Translations under genes and position numbers: made by a program | From: Hanleya hanleyi | Taxonomy: Eukaryota > Mollusca > Polyplacophora > Lepidopleurida > Hanleyidae | DNA: 64,000 bases | Direction of reading: 5' to 3' | Assembly: GCA_036873755.1 (NCBI GenBank) | Contig: JAVTVY010037101.1 | Location: forward strand, 1 to 64,000 | The notes under the pieces: generated by a model | Seen by the model: the letters and a program-made list of their open reading frames with translations, nothing else | What the model was told of the DNA's origin: nothing | Database searches by the model: none | In this document: piece after piece, positions 31,990 through 42,759 of the stretch | Numbering within the stretch: position 1 is the stretch's first letter | How the letters are laid out: every line of letters starts with the position of its first letter

Positions 31990-32802
31990 GTGAGGACATC
32001 GAAGTCATTTATGTTAAACTATAGACTTGGACAGCGATACTCAGCACCGTTTTTCTCAGTGGTAAACATTATCGGTAACACGATTTATAAGGGCCGGACT
32101 ATCTTTCCTGATGCCTCAGTAGTCGCTTATCATTCGTGGGATAGCATAATTCGCAATTCCACGGAAGAGAGCTTTTCTTTTGCATAACCATGTTGTATAG
32201 ATACAAGTTTCCATTTTGAGTGTGAATACGGTGTCGATCTTACTATTTTCAATATGCGATATCGAAGTTTAGAATACAGAGGCGATGCGGAGTTTACTTT
32301 ATTTTCTACTGTGAAGTTTTCTAATGTCTGTCTCACATTACGATGCGATGGGATTTTTGGCAATATATCGGAGCCAGTTCTACTCAGAGAAGTGAAATTC
32401 TCCAATACCTCACATGTTATATTCATAGCGCCTAGTCATAATGTCACAACAATGTAAGCCCAACATCATTGTGCTTTGAAAATAACATGCGAGGTATTGG
32501 AGATTTTCTTTGATTCTGAACAGATTTCCTTCAAATTTCAGAATAAAAATGTTTAAATTACATATAGACACTGTGGGAAATTTCATTTCTCTGAGAAGAA
32601 CTTGCTCCAATTTATTGCCGAAAATCCAATCGCGTCGTTACGTGAGACAGACAGAGATCTCCGCATCGTCAAAATTCAATAAATATAAATTATAGTGACT
32701 CATTGTCGAGATTAACAATTGCTCAGCAGTCTGGATATTATAACATTCTGTATATTTTGTTCTCATGTACGTCTTCATCCTCTTTATCTATTATTGTAAC
32801 AG

Positions 32803-32877
32803 GCAATCTGACTATAGCTTTGGGCTACATGAAGAATTTAATGCAAGATGGGATGCATATATTATGGGCACCACAAG
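32803..32877 (+). CDS. CASD1: CASD1-like gene, exon 4
   Basis: 75 bp between ATTGTAACAG and CAAG|GTTTGT. It encodes NLTIALGYMKNLMQDGMHIL and ends WAPQ, aligning with the CASD1 segment before the QDPV motif. The last base forms the Asp codon with exon 5 (QDPV), which supports the 32877 to 36220 junction. Confidence 0.75.
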
Positions 32878-32991
32878 GTTTGTTTTTAATTCATCAAATT
32901 AGTTCCGATAGCTATTGTTTTTTTTCTACTTAAATGAGGACAAACAAATGCTGTTAACAATGAATTTGTCTCAATGATTGTGTTCTATTAG

Positions 32992-33061
32992 GTTTCGGTC
33001 TGATTTGTATCGGGCTGGTATGGGCTGTGAACATAACAACCAAGATCAGAGTACACAGAGG
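32992..33061 (+). CDS. cryptic or duplicated exon in CASD1-like intron 4 (a)
   Basis: Acceptor TTCTATTAG, donor GG|GTGAGA. Read in the phase left by exon 3 or exon 4 it gives FGLICIGLVWAVNITTKIRV. This weakly resembles the block II region encoded by exons 2-3 (VLVIGVGAWDIL). It may be a diverged duplicate exon, an alternative exon, or chance. Confidence 0.3.
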
Positions 33062-33366
33062 GTGAGACCAGGTGGGCGGACCCTGTCAGGGAGGATCGAA
33101 TGAACTCGCCAAAAAAGACGAAACATCTAAGAATGACGTTTACAGAGTGACGTTTATCAGGAAAGATTTTGCTGAAAAGAAGAGTAAAGATTGTTGAAAG
33201 TGGTCACATGAAACGGTTATCGAGTGGAATTCTGTAACTTGAACAATCAGAATCGTTCAGTTGCACACTATTGAGCGATGAACAGCATGTCTGTTTACGG
33301 ACTATTGACTTCAGCTGATCAGCTACTGGGTTGTATAATTTCAATTTCCCCTATCTTTCAACCCAG

Positions 33367-33415
33367 GAGACTGTCATTCAAGGAAAGTGTCATCATGCTT
33401 GAACAGTTGGACAAG
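33367..33415 (+). CDS. cryptic or duplicated exon in CASD1-like intron 4 (b)
   Basis: Acceptor CAACCCAG, donor AAG|GTAGTA. It continues 32992-33061 in frame as RLSFKESVIMLEQLDK, similar in layout to the NLTIALGYMKNLM helix of exon 4. It ends in phase 0, which does not fit exon 5, so including it would break the main frame. Confidence 0.3.
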
Positions 33416-33469
33416 GTAGTACATATGTGTATAATTATGCCAGCTATAACCGGTATAGGATAGTGTCTA

Positions 33470-36003
33470 CACTGTAAAAATTGGCGACATGTTTAACGTC
33501 TCAAAATGAAACATGATTTTGTCCCAACTTTTGGGACATGTGAGTACGTACATATTTCATTTGGAAACGGCTTCTGTTTCAATTTGAAACACGTGTCATC
33601 CTCATATGTGTTAATGATGTCGCAATATGGACATGCCGTCGTTAAACATGTGTCCGTTTGAAACATGTGACATCCTGCACAGTGAAACATGTGTTGTATG
33701 CACATCTCTCAATCTGAAACATGCTACGGTCGACTACATGTTTCAAAATGAAACGTCTAAGCCCAAACATGACGTGTCCGAACATGTCTCAAACTTGGAA
33801 GTGATTTAAAATAGTCTATCTCCCATTACATGTTTCATCAGATCGCCAGATCGCCTGTGAAAGAAACAGAAATACACGAATCGGCTATTAAATTCAACTT
33901 GCATCAGTTTTTATTCTCTTATCTTCGATGGAAGTCCAACTCGGGTGTAAACCAACAATAACGATAGGCTACAGACAGGAACATATACAATAGATAAGCT
34001 TACTCCTCAGGTTAACAATGAATGTGATCATTCCAGACAGATATATGTTCGGTACATCATAATTCCTGATGTGAACCCATTTATCATGGCGTGCAAATTG
34101 TTCATGACAATAATGTGCTCATGTTTTGGTGAACCAGATCACAGATTTACACCAAATGGTACATTTACATTCAGATATTAACCAAAATAACAATTTACTC
34201 AAGTTGCAACATCAGTCTTTTGATATGACACAGCCTAATCCAGCACACAGGAAGCAGCTCTCAACAAGGGTACTATATTGCATACATATATCGACCATAC
34301 TTGCTGACTTAGATACATGAAATTATGTCTGTAACTCGAAAATGATTCTATCATTCATTCATCTGCTCGCGGTAAATATCTCCGAGTGAGAGTCGTTGAA
34401 ATTCCATTCCGTTTCGGGAAATGGAATACGGATCGCAGATGATTATTAAGATAACGGAGTCCTGGACTCGTCTCGAGTTGTCGCAACAGTGGTCACAGTC
34501 AGGGACTAAGGAGGAAAATTGTTTTACATATTACCAACAATATTCAATATTTTCATAAAGATAAAAAATAATATCCCCTCTCTCCTCCTGGTTTCATCTT
34601 CGCACCACACGTGTTGCCTTGGCTGAACATATAAACACAATATCTGATCAGAATATGAGTTTGATGATATCATAGCTCTATAAATATTCCGTGATCCATA
34701 TTAGGAGGAGTGCAATGTATGACCTCTTTAAAATTCAATTTTGATTGACTATTCGAAAGAAATTAACATCAATACAACCACCACTTGCCATATTTGGAAA
34801 TCTCACAGGCTGACATCAAAGAAAATCCTCGCTGCACTGTGTTGGCAAGCTCCTATCTTGATTGGCTATATGACGTCACGTGCGTTTCCTAGTTTTTACC
34901 AATTTACTCTATTGAATAGGTCAAGGTAAATGACGAAACATTAGTGTAGTATTGAACTTGAAATGTGAAGATGCCTGCATGGTTTGGTGTCATTTGTGTC
35001 ATACAATGGCCGAATCCCGCGCAAGGCTGTAATCGTATATAGAGCAATCGTATTGGCCAGAAAATGTCCTGATGCGCTACACACATTTAAAATACTGGAT
35101 GCGGGCTCTGGTCACACAAAGAATACAGTTGTTGTTCCTTCCAACGCGAGCCCTCAATGATGCCCCATCAATGTCACTCTTTTTTTAAGGCGACACTGCT
35201 GTTTATTTTTTTGGTACGAATCATTGGCAAATTTAAAGTGGCGATCATGTGGGGTACCAGAAAAGTGATGTTTTACCTTTTTCTTCGAGATTGTTTGAGC
35301 TATTTTATTTCACATTAGATAATTCTTCCCTAATGTACTATGTACTTTACTTCGGAGAACCTGGCACAAATAAACAAAATGGAAAATCTGACCGAAAAAT
35401 CGACCAAAAAGTCATATTTAGAATATTGAATATGAAGGATTGATTTTTTTTAATTTTTGCACCTTCTAGCAGAGCGGACCCCAAGATATATTTTGGGGGC
35501 TTTTAGAATCAAGGAGTGAAAACATGTTTAGTGGGGAGGTGGGGTCTCTTCCCAGGCCTTGGCAGGCCTCAAACAGTCAAATACCCAAGGCCTGGAAGAG
35601 TTATATTACGATGCAAGTAATTCAGTTAAATTGGTCGGTCTGTTTATTCCTAATACCGACAGATATATTCACGATCTCTAAAGACCAGAAATAAATTTTG
35701 GAAGCCAGTGCTTCCATGCACCAGACAACATTATCCGTCTTTTATACTGTGTTACTTGAGACATGTCGCTTTTGCGACTCGGTTGTACGTGTCTCGGCTT
35801 TGATGTTTCAAACAGCTATTCGGGTCATTATAGTGAAACGGCAACGAGATTGAAACATGTCAAAACCCTCAAATAGCTGTATTCTCACGTCTTTGAGACA
35901 TGTTTTCATGGGAAAACAGGGTGAAACATGTAGCATTATGAAGCATCTCACATGTTACCCATCTCAAAATGAAACGTTAAACATGTAACCACTTTTTGCA
36001 GTG
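33470..36003 (-). mobile_element. CACTG-ended DNA element, right copy (inverted)
   Basis: Starts CACTGTAAAAATTGGCGACATG and ends CCACTTTTTGCAGTG, flanked by TA on both sides (33468-33469 and 36004-36005), a plausible 2 bp target duplication. It is the reverse complement of the left copy over most of its length, with indels. A 2 bp TA duplication and CACTG ends fit Mirage-like CMC elements. No transposase recognised. Confidence 0.65.
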
Positions 36004-36219
36004 TAGTGTTAAAAGATAGGAGAAAGTGAAATTAGACAAGCCAGTAGCTGATCAGCTGAGGTCACTGGTACGGGGACAGATAGGCTCTTCTTTGTTCTCT
36101 CAATATTGTGTGCAATTGAGCAACTGCGCTGACATTTTATCGGTTAAACGTGTTTGAATCATGGAATAACCTGGTGCGAGAATCCTCGGATTTATACTTT
36201 CAATCGTCCTTATTTTCAG

Positions 36220-36316
36220 ATCCCGTCGATCGGATCAAATGTGTCAGGCAACCAAACAGGTGGATGTACACCAATGCAAGGATTACCCTCTACAACGAGA
36301 TTGCTAGAAATATTCT
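36220..36316 (+). CDS. CASD1: CASD1-like gene, exon 5
   Basis: 97 bp between TTATTTTCAG and CT|GTGAGT. With the base from exon 4 it encodes DPVDRIKCVRQPNRWMYTNA then RITLYNEIARNIL, matching the QDPV...N(D/E)xIDxYNExA region of CASD1. Other frames contain stops. Phase fits exons 4 and 6. Confidence 0.75.
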
Positions 36317-36409
36317 GTGAGTATGAAGTGATCATACGCATATGGCTCTAGGAACGACTTGGCATTCATTTGGATAAAGAATAATGGCCAGTGATTAGGA
36401 TTTTATATA

Positions 36410-36595
36410 TAGGACAACATCACGTCTTGCAGACATCATTGGAAATTTGTGACCGCTTCTTGTGCTTTCTTTATTTTTGCTTCATACATATTTGGAATTG
36501 GTGCTAATTGTCATAGGCTTACGATTATTGACGCGGAAATTCTTTTATGGACGACATCTGAATATTCAATGTCGGTTCTGACGCTTGCTATCTGT
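36410..36595 (+). repeat. diverged PLEx tail fragment
   Basis: An old copy of the PLEx tail: ACATCACGTCTTGCAGACATCATTGG-type start, TTGTGACCGCTTCTT, GGTGCTAATTGTCATAGG and ATGGACGACATCTGAATATT. The terminus is eroded (GACGCTTGCTA). It lies in CASD1-like intron 5. Confidence 0.6.
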
Positions 36596-37660
36596 TAAAA
36601 ATCAAGCCATTCACAGAATGCATCCCCTCGACTCCAGTGTCATATGACATATCGTAATTCTGCGCCTCGCATTGTAGTCAGGAGCCTCCGCAAGCTCTGA
36701 GTGAAACTAACATTCAGTGTCCCTTACATCAGTGTAGACAAACAGACATGCTAACGGACATACAATTAAGACTAACTTAATGACCAAAGGTTTAGCTAGG
36801 TTAGATAGCAATCGTTGGTCAATCATCTGACTTTTGTGATTGTTTTTGGTTTGGTGAATACAAATATAAAATTGTTTTACTGCTTATGAATGCGAGGATA
36901 ATAAAAAATATGGCGGAAGTATATATTCGGACCAATCAAACTCCTATATAATATCACGGAACATTATATCTGACAACAGCGAATTCAAATTACATCTCTT
37001 GGTCAATCAGGGGGCTAGCTGGGTGAAACGAGTTTATATTGACGCCCCATGTAATTTCACACAAGAGCACGTAGACCAATATAGTAAACGGAAAAGAGAA
37101 ACATTATCCAAACACGGCAGCATGTCTAAATATCGTGCGCGGGAAATGTAAAGTATGCTGGACAAATCGGCTCGAAGTTGTTCGTCTTCATGAACAAAAC
37201 TTCGATCAATGTAAGATTGAAAAGGCAGAATTTATCGTCAATGGCCTGTTATGGAATCTCGTAAAATATCCCCCCTACCTTATCACAGAACTACGAATAT
37301 ATATATCCTACAAAAATATAATACGGTGTATTGCGAAACAAACCCAGCATAAAATACATCTGACAAATATGAAATCTGCATCAGGAGATCACATAAATCT
37401 ATCATGTTGGGCTACTTTTTTAATGTTCCAAGACGAGGAGCCTTGGAAATATGAGAAGATATATTTTTGAAAGTGTGTTATAGACAAAACAGGAGAGAGT
37501 AAATTGGAGCCACTCATCAACGCAGGACATCCATGTTATATTTCACTGAAGTTGTCTAAGATGTAGGATTAGCTATTTGTAAATTTTAAACGATTTACCT
37601 GTATGGCAAGGAGTTTTAGTATTTATCCGTTTATTTTGGATATCAATAACGAATGTGAGC
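36596..37660. other. CASD1-like intron 5, unassigned part
   Basis: No repeat or exon was identified with confidence. An open stretch at 37135-37470 (plus) has no recognisable motif. Confidence 0.35.
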
Positions 37661-37850
37661 CGTTTTTATTCATTTATTTTTTATATAAAAAAAATCGCTA
37701 TCAATTTTTTTTATTTTGATATCAAAAATTCTTATTTTGATATGAAACCTCGTATTATGATATCAAAAGAAATGATTTTGATATCGAAAAACTACTTTTT
37801 CATATCAGGAAAAGTATTTTTGATATAAAAAAATTGCATTCGATTTGTAT
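37660..37850. repeat. cluster of TGATATCAAAA inverted words
   Basis: At least seven copies of TTTTGATATC or its inversion within 190 bp, just upstream of exon 6 of the CASD1-like gene. It resembles a subterminal array or a small MITE. No clear ends. Confidence 0.55.
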
Positions 37851-37870
37851 AGTTTATCTTCTATCTGCAG

Positions 37871-37976
37871 ACGGGACAGCGGTGTACAGATCTGGGAAAC
37901 AGCTCGACTCACCGGCGAGTACTTCACGGACTGGCATGTGGATTGTGTGCATATAGACGACGTGGTGGATGCGTAT
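37871..37976 (+). CDS. CASD1: CASD1-like gene, exon 6 with DxxH motif
   Basis: 106 bp between TTCTATCTGCAG and TAT|GTAAGT. It encodes RDSGVQIWETARLTGEYFTD then WHVDCVHIDDVVDAY. The DCVH segment aligns position for position with the catalytic Asp-x-x-His of the CASD1 SGNH domain. Starts with one base completing the Leu from exon 5 and ends in phase 0. Confidence 0.8.
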
Positions 37977-39403
37977 GTAAGTACTGTCAAATCGATCTCA
38001 AAATAACTAGAATATGAATTGTCAAGCTAAGCAGAAGAGAACAGCCAGGGAATAGAACCCTGGGCCCGTTTGATAAAGTGGTATCCCTACCAGGATATGG
38101 TATCAGGAGAAATAAAGATATCCGCAGGCAAATAACACCGATCGTTCCACGAAAGGATTTTATCTCTGGCCTGACATGAACTTATAATTGGTCTTAAACA
38201 CTCGCAATCAGCGATTTCATGTTTGAAGGCGGAAATGTTTGATCTTCTATGAAAATATGTCCTCTTTTTCTTAGTAGGTGCTGACATTCAGATTGTGTAG
38301 CGCTTCCATTAATGGAGATGTTAGAAGCTGTTTGCTTCGCATCTCCAAGACCTTATTTAAAATAGGAATTATCCTAAAAAGTCGCAATGCAGAGCTGCAA
38401 ACACGTGAACTTCTTTATTACACCGCAGTGTGTCTTCTGGTAATAAAATATACTTAAACACAACTACACAATCCATTTGGTAGTACGCACAACTTGGTCC
38501 GACAGAAGCTGGTTGTCCGAGTTTCTGGTTCCTCATAACCACAAATTGCATATCTTATATAGTCTAAACTATAAAGAAGCATGACATATACTGACGAGAC
38601 AGCACATACAGTTTGTGTGACAGTAAAACAGGATATAACAGTTCAGTGGAATGCGCGATAAACGGTTACTCCGAATGAAATGTCAGACAAGGAATCTTAA
38701 ATGAATGAATACTTTGCACAGATACAATCAGCGGATTAGAAGAAAAGCGTAAGACCTGCCATGCAGAGTTGGCATGCTGTGATTTTAAGATGTTGTGAGA
38801 AATAGGCTCTGAAGAATGAAATGAGAGTTTCTTGGAAATAAACAGTTAACTTGAATGTATAACAGAGAAATAAATTTCGATTTCTCATTAGAAGAATGGT
38901 AACGTTGTTTCGTGCAAATATATCTATTTTTCTCAACTCGGGGCCCATTTTCCAAAGAAAGACTTAAACTTCTGTGAAAATATGGGAAAATATAGTTTTT
39001 CTCACTCTGAGAGCTAGTTGGGTATGTTGAGATAGTAAAACGGTGCTTTCACAGAGTTATACAGTGATATAGCCAGCAATACATCTAGAAAATAGTGTCT
39101 TTTTTACACAGCATTTCAGTTTGGGCAGTAAAACAAAGCTTCCTCAGAGAGAATGTTAAATGGTATCTCTTATAGTCAGTATTACACCATCACGGTACAA
39201 GCAGCTAACAGCAAAACAATCTCCTAGATTTCAGTCAATCAACTTGAATTTTATGAAATTGGGATTTGTATCTAGAAATAGTGGAATGAAATATGGAATG
39301 ATTGGGTGTAGACAGTTGAATATAGCCTTCACAAAAAATTATTTTTGATATAGAGCTAATGTTGTATACCTTTCCCCTTGTGCCTTATCAGGGTATCTGA
39401 CTA

Positions 39404-39700
39404 ACAAGACATGCGATAATAGTACGGACCCGCTCCTCCTCCACCCCCGCCTCTACATAATAGTACAGACTCCCTCCTCCTCCTCCCCCACCCCTACATA
39501 ATAGTACGGACTCCCTCCTCCCCCGCTCCTACATAATAGTACGGACTCCCTCCTCATTCTTCTCCCCCCCGCCCCTACATAATAGTACAGACTCCCTCCT
39601 CCTCCGCCCCTACATAATAGTACAGACTCCCTCCTCCTCCTCCCCCACCCCTACATAATAGTACGGACTCCCTCCTCCCCCTCCCTCTACATATTCTAGA
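39404..39700 (+). repeat. C/T-rich minisatellite
   Basis: About seven imperfect units of 35-50 bp built on CTACATAATAGTACGGACTC followed by CCTCC runs. The array ends about 75 bp before exon 7 of the CASD1-like gene. Confidence 0.85.
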
Positions 39701-39774
39701 TAAATATTGCATCGTCCCCTCTTTTCCATGATTCTCTAGAGTCTAACAAAGACGCATCGCTTTTTACTTTATAG

Positions 39775-40049
39775 AAATCACAGATTCTGCTCAACTGGAT
39801 TTGCAACAGAAAAATGAATTTCACGGATGGTACATGCTGTCATGAATCTGATACAAAGACGCCAGCCAAAGGCAAAGTGGATGTTTTACTTTCCCCGTCA
39901 ACTATTGGCGAATCGAGACGTGGTCCAGATAGGATGCATCCTTCCTCGCCTCAAAAAGACATCTTGGCACCAGCTTGGATCAAGTCCCGTTTCTGGGAAA
40001 CTGTTGACGTCGCCAAGTTTTCATTATCTTCTGTCGTGATAATGTTTAT
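39775..40049 (+). CDS. CASD1: CASD1-like gene, exon 7
   Basis: 275 bp between TTTACTTTATAG and AT|GTGAGT. Starts KSQILLNWICNRKMNFTDGTCC-like, which with exon 6 aligns without gaps to the CASD1 stretch from DxxH to DGxCC. It then encodes a Ser/Pro-rich stem (about 45 residues) and the start of a hydrophobic segment (FSLSSVVIMF), the expected first post-catalytic membrane helix. Ends with two leftover bases. Confidence 0.75.
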
Positions 40050-40194
40050 GTGAGTTTAACATCTATATTAATATGTTCGTAAAAAGATGTGTTCTGGCGC
40101 GAAGAAGTTAAATAAAAATAAAGAAACAAACTTCCATCTCGATTTCTACATCATTTACATTTTTGTAAACATCTACATCTTTGTTAAACACTGT

Positions 40195-40298
40195 TGTCTA
40201 GCGACCATTGTGTCCGGACTGTTTATATACCTGTCTGTAATTATGTTGCAAACAGTATTCCTTGAAAAGACCATTGAGTTCGAAACTGCTGTCGAAAT
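40195..40298 (+). CDS. possible membrane-helix exon of CASD1-like gene
   Basis: After the acceptor-like TTGTCTAG one frame reads TIVSGLFIYLSVIMLQTVFL followed by an acidic stretch, with a donor-like AAT|GTAATG. This fits the membrane segment expected here, but its phase does not match exon 7 or the next candidate by one base. Either a junction is misplaced or the gene is damaged. Confidence 0.3.
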
Positions 40299-40513
40299 GT
40301 AATGATGTAGAAATCGAGAAGGAGGTTTGTTTATTTTTAATGTCTGTATAGTTTCTGTGGGTTAATAGTTTTGTTAGCAGATTGCTCGAAACGGACTATG
40401 ATTTTGGCGACCAATCTAAGACCCAGTGACTTAATGTACCCCGGTCAATGTCCTACGGGGCTTGTTTTTTTTCAATTTCGTTCCCCATGTTCCTCATTGT
40501 TATTGTGCAATAG

Positions 40514-40686
40514 ACGTCGTGTCGTCGTTTGCAATTAACCAGTTGGCCGAAACCCCGCGCGACAATATAAACGGCACCAACGGTGGAAGTGCTTCTGCAG
40601 CGTCTGGAACCGGGCTCCACATTGATAAAGCATCGTCTTTCAAACGATTGCTCATTGGAATTTTAATATTACTTTACTGTGTGCCG
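40514..40686 (+). CDS. possible cytosolic-loop and membrane exon of CASD1-like gene
   Basis: Acceptor TTGTGCAATAG, donor CCG|GTAATG. It encodes a Gly/Ser/Asn-rich loop and then SSFKRLLIGILILLYCVP, similar in layout to the loop and second helix of CASD1. It joins 41356 in phase 0. Phase from exon 7 is off, so an intermediate exon is required. Confidence 0.45.
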
Positions 40687-40859
40687 GTAATGTCATAACG
40701 GATCACTTTTTCACGTTATCCAGTTGGGCTGTAGCGTTCTTTTCAGCTGATCCACTAGTGTTTTAGGCGATTGGAAAATAATATATTATTGGACAGAAGC
40801 TGCCGTCAGAACATTTGATAAAATAGAGTGTTCATCTCACATATCTGTTCGATTAGGGT

Positions 40860-41095
40860 ACAGCGTATCACGTTGGACACACCGGTTTTCGTTAGATTAC
40901 CGAAGTTAAGCAACGTTGAGCTCGGTCAATACTTGGATGGGTGACCGGGTGCTGTACTAGCTGGGGTGATCAGTGTCCATGATAATAGGAACTGTGGACA
41001 CTCTCGTGTTCTGGCACATGTAGGCACTGTCGTGATATGACTGAAAAAATGTTGAAAAAGACATTAAATTCTACTCACTCAGTCACTCACTCATC
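40860..41095 (+). mobile_element. 5S rRNA-derived SINE (SINE3-like)
   Basis: The head carries the 5S internal promoter: GAAGTTAAGCAACGTTGAGC (A box and intermediate element) and CTTGGATGGGTGACCG (C box) at about 40903-40951. The body is unrelated to 5S and ends in ATTAAATTCTACTCACTCAG and CACTCACTCA repeats. The 3' half of 5S is missing, so it is a SINE and not a 5S gene. It lies in the intron between the candidates at 40514 and 41356. Confidence 0.85.
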
Positions 41096-41355
41096 ACTCG
41101 ATCTCGTTGATATATACTTGCACTAATCCAATTTTACATTATTTGAAACGACATACAAATATTCTGATAATCTTAGTCTTGATTTTAAGGACGTTTTTTT
41201 GCATGGAAGGCATTTATTGTTGAATGAAATAGGACATTCCTAGAATTCATTTGAATAATTTAGACAGCATCCGCCTCAATCAATCCGTTCCAACAATCAG
41301 GTAATGCGCCAAGGGATTATTTTCTACACATATATATTAATGTCTTTACAGAGCT

Positions 41356-41423
41356 ATGTTTACCACAATATCGACAATGATTTGGCTTTTCCTGAAAAGA
41401 AGGACGAGCGTAACAATAACAAG
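41356..41423 (+). CDS. possible further exon of CASD1-like gene
   Basis: Acceptor GTCTTTACAG, donor AACAA|GTAAGT. Encodes SYVYHNIDNDLAFPEKKDER and an Asn run, phase 0 at the start and two leftover bases at the end. It follows 40514-40686 in frame. The multi-spanning acyltransferase part of CASD1 was not found downstream in this window. Confidence 0.4.
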
Positions 41424-41529
41424 TAAGTGAATATATATTTATGTCCGGAAATATTTTTTTCTATTTTTAGTACGTATGAATATCAGGTAATTTATTAGTA
41501 ATTTTAGCTCAGATAATTAGCTCCATGAA

Positions 41530-41770
41530 GCCACACAATCAAAACAATGGTGATAGCTATCAACAAGAGACGACGACATCGTCACCAATAAATGGTGATG
41601 AAATCTAAACTCATTGCTCTTCACCATTTATTAGTGGTGAACAAGCCCATTACCAATAAATGGCGATGAAATGACGTCGTTACCATTTATCCCCTCCAAT
41701 AAATGGCGATGACAAGGCCTCGTCACCTTTAATTGGCGATGGATCATCACTATTTTTGTCTGACTGTGTA
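41530..41770. repeat. cluster of ACCAATAAATGG(T/C)GATG inverted words
   Basis: Six or more direct and inverted copies of the motif within 240 bp, bracketed by ACACAATCAAAAC and TTTTTGTCTGACTGTGTAG. It looks like a small palindromic MITE. Confidence 0.6.
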
Positions 41771-41999
41771 GCGTTATCAATATTTGCTTCGTTTTTGTTG
41801 GCTATTTCCGCTGAAACAAAACTGAATACTACATGTATTGGCCTTTTAACCCTAACTATCAGGTGCGAATCCTCCCTCGCCCGCGGTTTGCATTTTTATG
41901 AAAATCAATTCCTACAACCGGAATAAATTCTTATCCTCGGAATATGGCTCCCCTACGCCAGTTTGTAAAAACAAATCTGGAGAAATGTTATGAGGAAGT

Positions 42000-42460
42000 T
42001 TTGTGTTGAATGCTTCAACTTCTTATAGCAATAGTAGCAAAATTATTACTCAGAAGAGGAGCATTTGAACGCGCACTTAATAGGTATTGTGGGACTGACA
42101 AGAAGTAAAATGACCACACAAACCTATATAATGAATGCATAATGCACAAGAACTCAAACTGATCACTTTGATTGATATCGTAGCCACGCCTTTCTTGTGG
42201 GTTTTGATGTGGACATCTTGAATGGCATACCACACTGCCCCTAGCAGTGGCTTGAGCGGTTTAACGTAAAAATACTGCAGAGCGATGATGTAATAACCCT
42301 ATCAAGTCATCTGAAGGAAAACGATAAAATGTGTGATCGTTAGATAGAAGAAACGGCCCAAACGAGTGGGCGTTAATTTAGTGCAAGTTCATATTCAGAA
42401 CAGATATCTGTGATGCCGACTAAGCGCTTCATTGCCCACCATGTTTTCAGGTAAAGAAAC
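42000..42460. repeat. diverged R400-family copy
   Basis: Shares blocks with 44290-44580 and 44735-45138: TGGCATACCACACTGCCCCTAGCAGTGG, TAATAACCCTATCAAGTCATCTGA and GCGCTTCATTGCCCACCAT. Ends not resolved. Confidence 0.45.
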
Positions 42461-42479
42461 TACAATAACAACTCAGCCA

Positions 42480-42740
42480 GAAAAAAATGGTATTGATCAA
42501 CATTAAAAGAGGGTGTTGAACACAACTCCGTTAATTGTTGTTGAGTCATTGTTAGCACTTGTCAGTGAACGCCAAAATATGGTTTCAACACCCTTTGTTG
42601 GTGTTGACCGACACCATTATTTGGTGTTGAACTTCCCTCAACACCATTTCTAGTGTTCTCATTGGTCAACACCATTTCTCAACACCACTGTACGGTGTTG
42701 ACCAACCCTTAACACCATTAAAGGGTGTTGGGCAAACAAT
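42480..42740. repeat. cluster of CAACACCATT / AATGGTGTTG words
   Basis: At least ten direct and inverted copies of the 10-mer in 260 bp. Such density suggests a fold-back MITE or transposon end. No terminal duplication was identified. Confidence 0.65.
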
Positions 42741-42759
42741 ATTTCTTTGGCTGTCAATG

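Noticed and set aside
27707..36003. One single 8.3 kb transposon with 2.5 kb TIRs
   Set aside because: Each arm has its own CACTG...CAGTG ends inside and out, and the middle holds host-gene exons, so two separate inverted insertions are more likely.
40860..40980. Possible functional 5S rRNA gene
   Set aside because: Only the promoter half resembles 5S; the 3' half is replaced by a SINE body with an ACTCACTCAC tail.
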